This document shows, piece after piece, positions 26,908-34,454 of a stretch of DNA of 64,000 nucleotides. The notes beneath the pieces were generated by a model. That model did not search any database, had not been told where the DNA came from, and saw only the letters and a list, made by a program, of their open reading frames with translations. Positions within the stretch are counted from its first letter, which is position 1; each line of letters starts with the position of its first letter. The position numbers were made by a program, and so were the translations under genes. This stretch comes from Candidatus Latescibacterota bacterium (lineage in GTDB: Bacteria > Krumholzibacteriota > Krumholzibacteriia > G020349025), in NCBI GenBank assembly GCA_020349025.1, contig CP070763.1, positions 2,677,573 through 2,741,572 on the forward strand, read 5' to 3'.

Positions 26908-28572
26908 ATGGCGACGAAGACGCCCGACGATCGCATGACGCTGCAAGTGATCCACGGCGGCGCCGAGCTCGACGTCGAAGCCGAGCTCGCCCGCTTCGAA
27001 GCGCAGGAGCGCCGCCGGCTCGGGCTCGATTCGGAGCGGGAGCAGTGGATGGACGGCAACCCCAATCTGTTCACCGCGAAAGACCGTGAGCACACGACCT
27101 TGCTGATCGCCGGCCTGACACACGCTCACGACATGTTCGTGCAGGCGGCGTTGACGTCGGCGGGCTTCAAGGTGCAGACGCTCGACTGCCCCGACAACGA
27201 AGCGCTCCGTTTCGGCAAGGAGTTCGGCAATCGCGGTCAATGCAACCCCACCTACTTCACGGTCGGAAACCTGGTGAAGTACCTGTCGCAGCTCCGCGAC
27301 CGGGGGCTCTCCAGCCGCGAGATCGTCGACAACTACGTCTTCATGACGGCGGGAGCCTGCGGGCCGTGCCGCTTCGGCATGTACGTCACCGAGTATCGCA
27401 AAGCGCTGCGCGATGCCGGGTTCGACGGCTTCCGCGTCCTCCTGGTCTCACAGGGTGGGGGTGTCCATGCGGCCAACGGTGACGGCTTGACCATGAGTCG
27501 CAAAGACATCATCTGGACCTTCCGCGGCATCATGATGGGTGACGTGCTGAACGCGCTGATGTACCGGATCCGGCCGTACGAGGTGGAGTCGGGCGCCACC
27601 GACCGTGCCATCGGCGAGTGCCGCAGCGTCATCGCGACCGCGCTGCGCCAGCGCAAGTCGCTTTTGAAGGCGGCCTGGCGCTGTCGCAAGATCCTCGCGC
27701 GCGTGCAGGTCGACCGCACCCGCGTCAAACCGAAGGTCGCGATCATCGGCGAGTTCTGGGCCATGACAACCGAAGGGGATGGCAACTACAAGCTGCAGCG
27801 CTTTCTCGAGAGCGAGGGCGCAGAGGTCGACATCCAGATTATCACGAACTGGCTGCTCTACCTGATCGCGGAGAAGCAGTGGGACACGGAGCGCCGTGCC
27901 TTGCTACGCAACCACGACGAAGGCAAGCGTGGCCTCAAGGGCATCGACATCCGCAAGAAGGTTCTGGGACTCTGGGCTGCCGACAAGCTCATGCGCCTGC
28001 AGTTCCAGACCTTTGCCAAGATCATGGGATTGTCCGCTTACGCGCTGTCGAAACCGAAGGAGCTCGGCGAGATCAGCCACCGTTACTACGATCGTCACCT
28101 GCGCGGCGGCGAGAGCTATCTCGAGGTGGGCAAGGTCATCCACAACGTGCTTCACAACAAGGTGAACATGACCGTGAGCGTGAAGCCGTTCGGATGCATG
28201 CCATCAAGCGGCGTCTCCGACGGCGTGCAGTCGCTGGTCACCGAGATGTATCCGCAGGCGATCTTCCTGGCGATTGAAACCAGTGGGGACGCCGCGGTGA
28301 ACGTGTACAGCCGCGTGCAGATGCAGCTGTTCAAGGCGAAGCAGGTGGCGCAGAAGGAGGTGCGTGCGGCACTCGACGCCTACGCTCTGACGCTCGAGGA
28401 CGTGCGCGACTGGCTCGCGCGGCATCCGCAGTGCAGCAACGCGCTGCAGCACAGCCCGCACGTCGACGGCTGTACCGCCGCCGACGTCGTGCACGAGGTC
28501 GCCCGTCGCAAGGGGCGGACGCGTCGCCGCGCGTCGGAGGGCGCCGTGGCCGCGGCCACGGCCGGCCGTTGA
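26908..28572 (+). CDS. 2-hydroxyacyl-CoA dehydratase subunit D (HgdB)-like partner protein
   Basis: A 554-residue cytoplasmic protein that resembles the HgdB/HgdC family, in the branch that always travels with long double activases. Conserved Cys positions that could hold an Fe-S cluster are in 'GNRGQCNPTYFTVGNLVKYL', 'AGACGPCRFGMYVTEYR' and 'KPFGCMPSSGVSDGVQ'. The segment 'PKVAIIGEFWAMTTEGDGNY' starts the second Rossmann-like lobe. The Lys/Arg-rich end (530-554) is probably disordered. GGAGGAGG precedes the ATG, and the gap to the activase is 18 bases, so the two are one operon. No second dehydratase subunit, CoA-transferase or acyl-CoA dehydrogenase is adjacent, which argues against a standard amino-acid fermentation cluster. 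The reaction is not known for this branch. Confidence 0.88.
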   Translation: MATKTPDDRMTLQVIHGGAELDVEAELARFEAQERRRLGLDSEREQWMDGNPNLFTAKDREHTTLLIAGLTHAHDMFVQAALTSAGFKVQTLDCPDNEALRFGKEFGNRGQCNPTYFTVGNLVKYLSQLRDRGLSSREIVDNYVFMTAGACGPCRFGMYVTEYRKALRDAGFDGFRVLLVSQGGGVHAANGDGLTMSRKDIIWTFRGIMMGDVLNALMYRIRPYEVESGATDRAIGECRSVIATALRQRKSLLKAAWRCRKILARVQVDRTRVKPKVAIIGEFWAMTTEGDGNYKLQRFLESEGAEVDIQIITNWLLYLIAEKQWDTERRALLRNHDEGKRGLKGIDIRKKVLGLWAADKLMRLQFQTFAKIMGLSAYALSKPKELGEISHRYYDRHLRGGESYLEVGKVIHNVLHNKVNMTVSVKPFGCMPSSGVSDGVQSLVTEMYPQAIFLAIETSGDAAVNVYSRVQMQLFKAKQVAQKEVRAALDAYALTLEDVRDWLARHPQCSNALQHSPHVDGCTAADVVHEVARRKGRTRRRASEGAVAAATAGR

Positions 28573-28598
28573 CCCCGTTGCCGGCGGTCCGATAGGAT
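28569..28598 (+). promoter_or_regulatory. Candidate promoter for the coiled-coil lipoprotein
   Basis: TTGACC (28569-28574) and TAGGAT (28593-28598) are separated by 18 bases. The -35 box overlaps the stop codon of the HgdB-like gene, so the lipoprotein gene could be expressed on its own. Confidence 0.5.
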
Positions 28599-28625
28599 CG
28601 GTTGTCTTCGAATCGAGGGGCCCCC

Positions 28626-29126
28626 ATGATTTCCAGCTCGAGAATCACGCGGCTCTGCCTCCTCCTGGCGAGCGCGCCCTTGCTTGTCGGCTGCTCCACT
28701 CTCGGAATCGCCCAGGTGGAGGACCTCGAGACCCTCGACGCCAACGTGCAGCGGCAGAACACGGCGACGACGCAGCGCCTGAGCAACATCGAGGGATCGC
28801 TGCAGCAGCTCGTCGATCAGGAGGCGCAACGCCAGGCGCTCCTCGACTCGATGTCCGCGGACGTGGCGCAGATGCGCTCCTGGCTCAACAGCCTCAACAT
28901 CGAGACCCTGTCCCAGGACGCCCAGCGCGCCTCGATGTTGGCGGAGACCGCGGAGACGCGTGGCCGCACCCTGCTCCAACACTACCGTGATCGGCTGATC
29001 CAGGAGCAGCAGCTCCTGATGCAGGAGATCCAGTTCATCGAGGAGCTCATGCAGGGAGCCTCTGCCGGCGCGAGCGCTGCCGCCGACACGGCCGCCGCGC
29101 AACCCGCGAGCGGCTCCCAGAACTGA
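28626..29126 (+). CDS. Coiled-coil lipoprotein
   Basis: A 166-residue protein with a lipoprotein signal ('LCLLLASAPLLVGCSTL', lipobox LVGC). The mature part is a long Gln/Leu-rich helix with heptad character ('QRLSNIEGSLQQLVDQEAQR', 'DRLIQEQQLLMQEIQFIEEL') and an Ala/Ser tail. GAGGGG lies 5 bases before the ATG at 28626. It is likely an envelope-anchored structural or adaptor protein facing the periplasm. It follows the activase operon, but the compartment differs and it has its own promoter candidate. I do not recognise a family. Lpp-like, YbgF-like or OmpH-like coiled coils are possible analogies only. Confidence 0.75.
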   Translation: MISSSRITRLCLLLASAPLLVGCSTLGIAQVEDLETLDANVQRQNTATTQRLSNIEGSLQQLVDQEAQRQALLDSMSADVAQMRSWLNSLNIETLSQDAQRASMLAETAETRGRTLLQHYRDRLIQEQQLLMQEIQFIEELMQGASAGASAAADTAAAQPASGSQN

Positions 29127-29163
29127 ACGCACCTGCGGCGCGCGAATCCCTCGAATGCTCCCC

Positions 29164-29191
29164 TTGCCGAGTCGCGACCATCCGCTACCAT
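29164..29191 (+). promoter_or_regulatory. Candidate promoter giving a leaderless mRNA
   Basis: TTGCCG (29164-29169) and TACCAT (29186-29191) are separated by 16 bases. The ATG at 29200 comes 8 bases after the -10 box and has no Shine-Dalgarno sequence, which fits a transcript starting at or next to the start codon. Confidence 0.35.
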
Positions 29192-29199
29192 CCGTGGCG

Positions 29200-31431
29200 A
29201 TGCGATCTGCGCTACGAAGTTCGACACTGTGGGTCACGCTGATCGCCCTCGTCGGGCGCTTGCTGTTGCTGGCAGTGCAGCCCGGCCTGACCTACGACGG
29301 CACCTACTACCTGCGCCAGGCGGAACGGCTCCTGCGCCTGGAGTACGAGGTCGTCGGCTTCCCTCCCGGCTATCCCGCACTCATTGCACTCGGCACTCTC
29401 GTGACCCGCGACCCGGTCCTGGCCGGAAGGCTCGTCAGCCTCGTCGCCGGCGTCGCGAGCGTGGCGCTCTTCCACGCCTGGTCGCGACGTGTCCTCGCCG
29501 TCCCGCTCGCCTTCGGCGCTGCGCTCGTTCTCGCCCTGCACCCCCACCTGGCACGGACCCACGTCGAGGTCCTGAGCGAGTCGGTGTACCTGCTGGCGGT
29601 TCTCGGCGCGGTGGTGCTCCTGGAGACGCGACGCCACGTGGTGGCCGGTCTGCTGCTGGGGTTCGCTTTTCTCTGCCGCCCTGAAGCGGTGCTTCTGCTC
29701 TTCGGCTTCACGCTCGTCGTCAGCGTGCAAGAGAAGAGGATTCCATGGCGATTCCTCCTGGCAGGGCTCGTCCCGGTCGCGGCATACGCGACCTGGGCAT
29801 CCGTCACGCTCGGCCATCCGGTCCTCTCCCCGAAGCAGGGACAGCTGGACCTGGGTGGCGATCTGGTCGGCCGCGCGCTCACGACGTTCAAGACGCTGCA
29901 CGCCGTCTTTCCTCTTCTTCTTCTTCCTGGAGCGGTCTGGTTCGGCCTGCGCTCGCGGCCCGATCTGCTCGTCCCACTCCTCTACCTGCTGCTGCTCCCC
30001 TGGTACGACATCCACATTCAGGAGCGCATGCACCTGCCGGCGCTGCCCTTCCTGCTGCTGCTCGGAGTCGCGTGGGCCGCGAAACTCCCGCGCCGTGCAC
30101 GGCGCGGCGTCTTGGCCACCGCCAGTGTCCTGCTCCTCGTAGGTGTTCTGCCTGGAGCGCGACACCTTGGCGCAGCCGGCATCGTCACGCCCCACGCGCG
30201 TGAGATTGGTGCGTCGCTGCGCCCCTTCCTGGAGTTCGACGACCGCGTGGCCGGACGCTTTCCCTTCGTCTCCTACTACGCCGGGGCCGGCTTCGTGCGC
30301 CAGCCACTCGTCGCCTACTCCGCGCTCGTGGACTCGCTCCTCTCCTGGGACGCCACGCATCTGCTCGTCCTCGAGAACGAGATGGAGAACATCAGTCCGC
30401 AGCTGCGACCGCTCTTCGACGACCCGGCCTTCGTGGCCGCGGAGGCGCGATTGCAGGCGCTCGCCTGGGTCGCGGATCGACCCGGCTCGCGCGCGATCCT
30501 CTACCAGGTGAAGGAAGCACCGATCTCACCCCAATCGACGCGCGCGCTGCGGAACGACGTCACGGGCGCGGCGTGGATCGAAGACGCGCTCTTGGTGTCG
30601 ACGTCGAGCGGACGCCTCGAGAGCATCGCCACGGCTGCGCTCGCCGCAACGCCGCCGGCGAGCTCCTGGCGCGACCTCGGGTTTGAAGGCGCGCGTGAGC
30701 CCAGCGTGTCGCAGGACGGCCGCCGCATCCTTCTCGTGGCGCGCGAGAAGGGTGCCGACGTCGTCGTGCAGTACGAGCCACAATCGCAAACGCGCACGCC
30801 CTTCGAGGTCACGGCGCGCGATCGACCCTCCAGCCCGATCTTTGTCGGCGACCACATCCTCTACGTGCGCCAGGAGCCGCCGCGCAGCCTGCGCGTTCTC
30901 GACCCGAAGACATCGCGGGTGCGCGCGGCACGTCTCGAAGGACTCGACCCCGGCACCGCAACACCCACCGCCATCGTCGGCCGGGGCTCCAGCGTGGCGA
31001 TCACGTACGTGCCGAGCCGGCGTGAGCACGAGGCGCAGCGCGTCGTCGCCACCGCGACCTGGCCCGCGGTGGATCTCGCCTCCGTGCCCGCGCGGGGCGT
31101 CATCGAAATGCCTGGACGCTGGGCGACGCAGCTCACGCTCGCCGACGACGCCATCTGCTGGTCGCCCGACGGAGAGCGTGTGTTGGCGATGGTGGGAGTC
31201 CGACAACTCGACGACTCGGGCGTGACGACGCACCTCGAACCGAGCCTGGCCGTGGTCGAGGCGAGCGGCCGTTACCGTCGCCTGGCGTTCGGCTTCGAGT
31301 CGTTGCGCGCTCCGGCCATGCGAGGATTCCACCTTGCGTTGGTGAGCGAGGCGGCGACGCTGCGCACGACGCACCTCGAAGCGAGCGTTTTCGAGATTCC
31401 CGAGGTGCGTGTCTTCCAGCGCCTGCGCTGA
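29200..31431 (+). CDS. GT-C (GT39/PMT-like) membrane glycosyltransferase fused to an extracytoplasmic beta-propeller
   Basis: A 743-residue protein. The N-terminal half (1-340) has about ten membrane helices and the GT-C hallmarks: an acidic residue in the first external loop ('GLTYDGTYYLRQAERLLR') and 'FPPGYPALIALGTLVTRDPV'. This fits polyprenyl-phosphate-sugar-dependent transferases such as ArnT/PMT relatives. From about 450 to the end the chain is soluble and shows repeated blades ('EPSVSQDGRRILLVAREKG', 'SPIFVGDHILYVRQ', 'ICWSPDGERVLAMVG') that look like a TolB/WD40-type propeller. Such a fusion is uncommon. The start at 29200 lacks a ribosome site but fits a leaderless mRNA. It is followed by a second polytopic protein after 60 bases. 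Acceptor and sugar are unknown. Confidence 0.72.
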   Translation: MRSALRSSTLWVTLIALVGRLLLLAVQPGLTYDGTYYLRQAERLLRLEYEVVGFPPGYPALIALGTLVTRDPVLAGRLVSLVAGVASVALFHAWSRRVLAVPLAFGAALVLALHPHLARTHVEVLSESVYLLAVLGAVVLLETRRHVVAGLLLGFAFLCRPEAVLLLFGFTLVVSVQEKRIPWRFLLAGLVPVAAYATWASVTLGHPVLSPKQGQLDLGGDLVGRALTTFKTLHAVFPLLLLPGAVWFGLRSRPDLLVPLLYLLLLPWYDIHIQERMHLPALPFLLLLGVAWAAKLPRRARRGVLATASVLLLVGVLPGARHLGAAGIVTPHAREIGASLRPFLEFDDRVAGRFPFVSYYAGAGFVRQPLVAYSALVDSLLSWDATHLLVLENEMENISPQLRPLFDDPAFVAAEARLQALAWVADRPGSRAILYQVKEAPISPQSTRALRNDVTGAAWIEDALLVSTSSGRLESIATAALAATPPASSWRDLGFEGAREPSVSQDGRRILLVAREKGADVVVQYEPQSQTRTPFEVTARDRPSSPIFVGDHILYVRQEPPRSLRVLDPKTSRVRAARLEGLDPGTATPTAIVGRGSSVAITYVPSRREHEAQRVVATATWPAVDLASVPARGVIEMPGRWATQLTLADDAICWSPDGERVLAMVGVRQLDDSGVTTHLEPSLAVVEASGRYRRLAFGFESLRAPAMRGFHLALVSEAATLRTTHLEASVFEIPEVRVFQRLR

Positions 31432-31491
31432 GTGTTCGTCCGCTGTTTCTCTCCCCACCACGGTGGGAAGTCGCGCCCGAAGGAGACGCCG

Positions 31492-32907
31492 ATGCACGAC
31501 CACTTCGATGCCGGCCGGTTGAGAAGCGGTGTCACCCTTGCACTCCTGCTCTTCCTTCTCCTCGCGGGCGGTGCGGGATTCCTGCTTCGCGACCTGCAGC
31601 GTCCTGGCTTCACCGGCGACGGCGTCGGCTACTACGCACCACTCGCGTCGCTTGTCGTCGACGGCGATCTCGAGCTGCAGAACGAGCTCGCGCACCTGAA
31701 CCGGAGCTATCTGCGTGCCGCGTTCTTGACGCCGGAGGGGAAACTCGGAAACCCCTTCCCCATCGGACCGGCGATCCTGTGGGCTCCCGGCGTTCTGCTG
31801 GTGCGCACGCTCCCAGGCTCGGATCGGCTCGACGCACCGCTCTCCCTGTCACCCCAAACGCGACATCCCGCTTTCGCACCCCGTTTCGCGCGCGCCGTGC
31901 TGTGGATGAACATGCTCCTCTTCCTGGGGGGAGGAGCCGTTCTCACGGCCGCCCTCGCCGGGCGCGTTGGGCCGGTCGTGGCGCCGTGCGCCGTTCTGCT
32001 CACTGCCGTCGGCACACCGCTCTTCTTCTACGTCCTGCACGATCCATCCTACGGCCACGCTTCCAGCTTCTTCGCCTGCGCACTTCTCGTGGCTGCGGTA
32101 GTGCGCGAGCGCCAGCGCCGGCTGCCCCTCGAGCTCCTCGGCTTTCTGTGGGGATTCGCCGCGCTCGTGCGCTCGCAGGACGCGGTGCTCGGCGTCCTGC
32201 TGCTGCCACGCCTCGTGGACGAGTGGCGCCAGCGCCGCGACGACGGTGTCCGCGCCGCGATCTTCGCGCTGCTACGCTTCGCACTGCCCGCGTTCGTCGC
32301 CTTCCTGCCGCAGATGCTCTTCTGGGACCGGATCTACGGCACGCCCCTTCTCGTGCCACCCGGGCCCGACTTCCTGCCGTTGTGGAAGCCGCAGCTCCTC
32401 CACTTTCTCTTCTCCACCTGGAACGGTGCGTTCGTGTGGTCGCCGCTGCTCCTGGTGGGCCTCGCCGGCCTGGTGACGATCGAAGAGCGCGGGCTGCGCT
32501 ATGCGCTCGTCGCCGCCATCCTGCTCGAGATCTACTCCTGTTCGGTTCTCATGGATTGGTGGGGCGGGCGCGCCTTCGGGGCGCGACGTCTGGTTTCGAT
32601 CGTGCCCATCGCCAGCACCGGTCTCGCCTGCCTCGCCCATCGCTTGCGAACGGCCTGGTTCAAATGGGTCCCGGCGTTGGCGACGGCGATTCTTCTTTGT
32701 CTGTGGAGCGTTCGGCTCGCCGAGTACCACCGCCACCGACTCCTGCCCCAGAACCCCGGGAACGCGGCCGACTACGTACGCCACCACGTGCCGGGAACGC
32801 AGCCGACGTTCCGTTACGGTTTCTGGGATTATCCGCGACTGCTGTCGGAGATCGTCGAGTCGGAGCGCTTGTTGCGGGCCTCGCAACGTTCGCAGCGTTC
32901 ACGCTGA
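31492..32907 (+). CDS. Polytopic membrane protein, GT-C-like
   Basis: A 471-residue protein with about eleven predicted helices. The first external loop contains 'TGDGVGYYAPLASLVVDGDL', where an Asp followed by Tyr-Tyr recalls the GT-C catalytic loop, as in the neighbouring transferase. Other segments include 'RSQDAVLGVLLLPRLVDEWR' and 'LMDWWGGRAFGARRLVSIVP', seen in large hypothetical membrane proteins with mannosyltransferase-like folds. AAGGAG lies 6 bases before the ATG at 31492. A frame extending to a GTG at the previous stop has no such site. Likely in the same operon as the 29200 gene and perhaps the methyltransferase downstream, making a small envelope-glycan cluster. Exact activity unknown. 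Confidence 0.72.
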   Translation: MHDHFDAGRLRSGVTLALLLFLLLAGGAGFLLRDLQRPGFTGDGVGYYAPLASLVVDGDLELQNELAHLNRSYLRAAFLTPEGKLGNPFPIGPAILWAPGVLLVRTLPGSDRLDAPLSLSPQTRHPAFAPRFARAVLWMNMLLFLGGGAVLTAALAGRVGPVVAPCAVLLTAVGTPLFFYVLHDPSYGHASSFFACALLVAAVVRERQRRLPLELLGFLWGFAALVRSQDAVLGVLLLPRLVDEWRQRRDDGVRAAIFALLRFALPAFVAFLPQMLFWDRIYGTPLLVPPGPDFLPLWKPQLLHFLFSTWNGAFVWSPLLLVGLAGLVTIEERGLRYALVAAILLEIYSCSVLMDWWGGRAFGARRLVSIVPIASTGLACLAHRLRTAWFKWVPALATAILLCLWSVRLAEYHRHRLLPQNPGNAADYVRHHVPGTQPTFRYGFWDYPRLLSEIVESERLLRASQRSQRSR

Positions 32908-33010
32908 GCCGATGCATGGCTGCTGCTTGTGCAATTGCGAGCGCCCGCCTAGGATCGCCGTGCGCGCAGGAGGATTGTCCGTGGCAGGCGATGCGTCGAG
33001 AGATCCATCC

Positions 33011-33580
33011 ATGAAGAGCCCGTACCTGGTGTCGTACGAGCGCCTCGCCGAGTCGGAGAAGGAGAGCCGGACGCGCTACGACGCGACGCTGGCGTTCCTG
33101 CGTGAGCGTTTGTCAGGTGTGGCGCCACTGCGCACGGCGCTCGACGTGGGTGAGCGCAGCCCGTTCACGCAGGAGCTCGAGGCGCTTCTCGAAATCTCGA
33201 TCGAAAACACCAGTGGTGATCTCGACTTCGTCGAGCTCGACGGCAGCTACGACGTCATCCTCTCGTTCGAGGTGATCGAGCATCTCTTCAACCCGCTGTG
33301 GCACCTGTGCCAGCTCAAGAAATGCCTGGCGCCCGGTGGACGCATCTGGCTGTCGACACCGAAGTCGAAGCCACACTTTCTCTGGTCGCCCCATCACTTC
33401 CACGAGATGCACGAACGCGAGCTTCGAGCCTTGTTCAGTCGAGCCGGTTTTTGCGTCGCCAGCATGCGTGAGATCCGCGTCCACCCGCTGTCCTTCTACT
33501 TCAGCGGCCTTCGCCCCCTCCTGCGGTTGTTCTTCGAACGTGTCTTCCTCGTCGAGCTCCGCCACGAGACGACGACGTGA
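33011..33580 (+). CDS. Class I SAM-dependent methyltransferase (small, degenerate motif I)
   Basis: A 189-residue cytoplasmic protein. 'YDVILSFEVIEHLFNPLWHL' followed by 'CLAPGGRIWLSTPKS' is the Methyltransf_11/UbiE pattern (motifs after the SAM site). Motif I is unusual: 'ALDVGERSPF' replaces the normal D-x-G-x-G-x-G loop, and the segment between motif I and motif II is short, so SAM binding may be altered. 'HFHEMHERELRALFSRAGF' is the usual substrate-side helix. The start at 33011 has no strong ribosome site. It may belong to the preceding envelope cluster (103-base gap) as a glycan or lipid methyltransferase. Low certainty about role. Confidence 0.7.
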   Translation: MKSPYLVSYERLAESEKESRTRYDATLAFLRERLSGVAPLRTALDVGERSPFTQELEALLEISIENTSGDLDFVELDGSYDVILSFEVIEHLFNPLWHLCQLKKCLAPGGRIWLSTPKSKPHFLWSPHHFHEMHERELRALFSRAGFCVASMREIRVHPLSFYFSGLRPLLRLFFERVFLVELRHETTT

Positions 33581-33593
33581 GACAAGGCGCAGC

Positions 33594-34442
33594 TCAATCG
33601 GTGGCGACCGGGATGGCCAGCACCGGGCAGGGGCTTCGTCGCAAGACCTGCTCGGTCGTGCTGCCGCGCAGGATGTCGAGAAAACCGTCACGCCCTGCGG
33701 TCACCATGATGATGAGGCTGGCGCCGATCTCCTCGGCCGTTTGCAGGATCACCTCCACCGGCTTTCCCTGGCGGACGAGACGTTCGGAGCGCAGGCCGGA
33801 CGATGGCGGAATGTCGACGGATGGCATGTCCCCCTCCTCGCCGACGTGCAGGAGAGAGATCAGCGAGTGGCCGCCCCCGAAGGCGCGAATCGCGCGCACG
33901 GCGCGCAGGACTGCGGGCTGGGGCCGCGGCGTGCGGTCGACCGGGACCAGAACGCGATCCATCTGCACCGATCCATCCTCGAGCGAGACACAAGCGCGGG
34001 ACGCGTGCGGCACGAACAACGTCGTGAGCTCGGCGCGACGTGCGAGCGGCTCTGCGATCGACGGCTTGAGCCAGCGCGGCAACCCTTCGCGGCCATGCGT
34101 CGCGAGAACGAGCGTGTCGACCGGACGCCGCTCCATGAAGCCCACGATCGCATCGACCACGTTGCTGCCGCGCGCCACCGCCTTCTCCACTTTCACGCCG
34201 AGCTGCTCGAAAACGTCCGACTGCGCAGCGCCTGCAGGTAACATCCCCCAGCGCTCCAGCGTCGAGCGCACGCCGGGAAAGTCTTCCCAGCGCGGCCGAT
34301 CGTCCGTGCAGTGCAGAAGCGTCAGGCGCGCGCCCCCCGCCACCGCGATGCGCAACGCGTGCGCGAACGCGAGCTCGCTGCCGCGGGTGAAATCGGTCGG
34401 GTGCAGAACGGAACGCGCCTGGATCTCGTGCTCGGTTGTCAT
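33594..34442 (-). CDS. Tandem universal stress protein (UspA family)
   Basis: A 282-residue cytoplasmic protein made of two Usp domains. Domain one (about 8-145) begins 'ARSVLHPTDFTRGSELAFAH' and contains 'VDTLVLATHGREGLPRWLKP', close to the ATP-binding G-2X-G-9X-G pattern. Domain two (about 160-280) starts 'MDRVLVPVDRTPRPQPAVLR' and ends 'CPVLAIPV'. The nucleotide motif of the second domain is weaker ('VTAGRDGFLDILRGSTTEQV'). It begins 12 bases after the stop of the CHAT protein gene on the same strand, so the two are probably co-expressed. That pairing suggests a stress-response link, which is inference. Confidence 0.88.
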   Translation of the reverse strand: MTTEHEIQARSVLHPTDFTRGSELAFAHALRIAVAGGARLTLLHCTDDRPRWEDFPGVRSTLERWGMLPAGAAQSDVFEQLGVKVEKAVARGSNVVDAIVGFMERRPVDTLVLATHGREGLPRWLKPSIAEPLARRAELTTLFVPHASRACVSLEDGSVQMDRVLVPVDRTPRPQPAVLRAVRAIRAFGGGHSLISLLHVGEEGDMPSVDIPPSSGLRSERLVRQGKPVEVILQTAEEIGASLIIMVTAGRDGFLDILRGSTTEQVLRRSPCPVLAIPVATD

Positions 34443-34454
34443 CGACGCCCCCCT

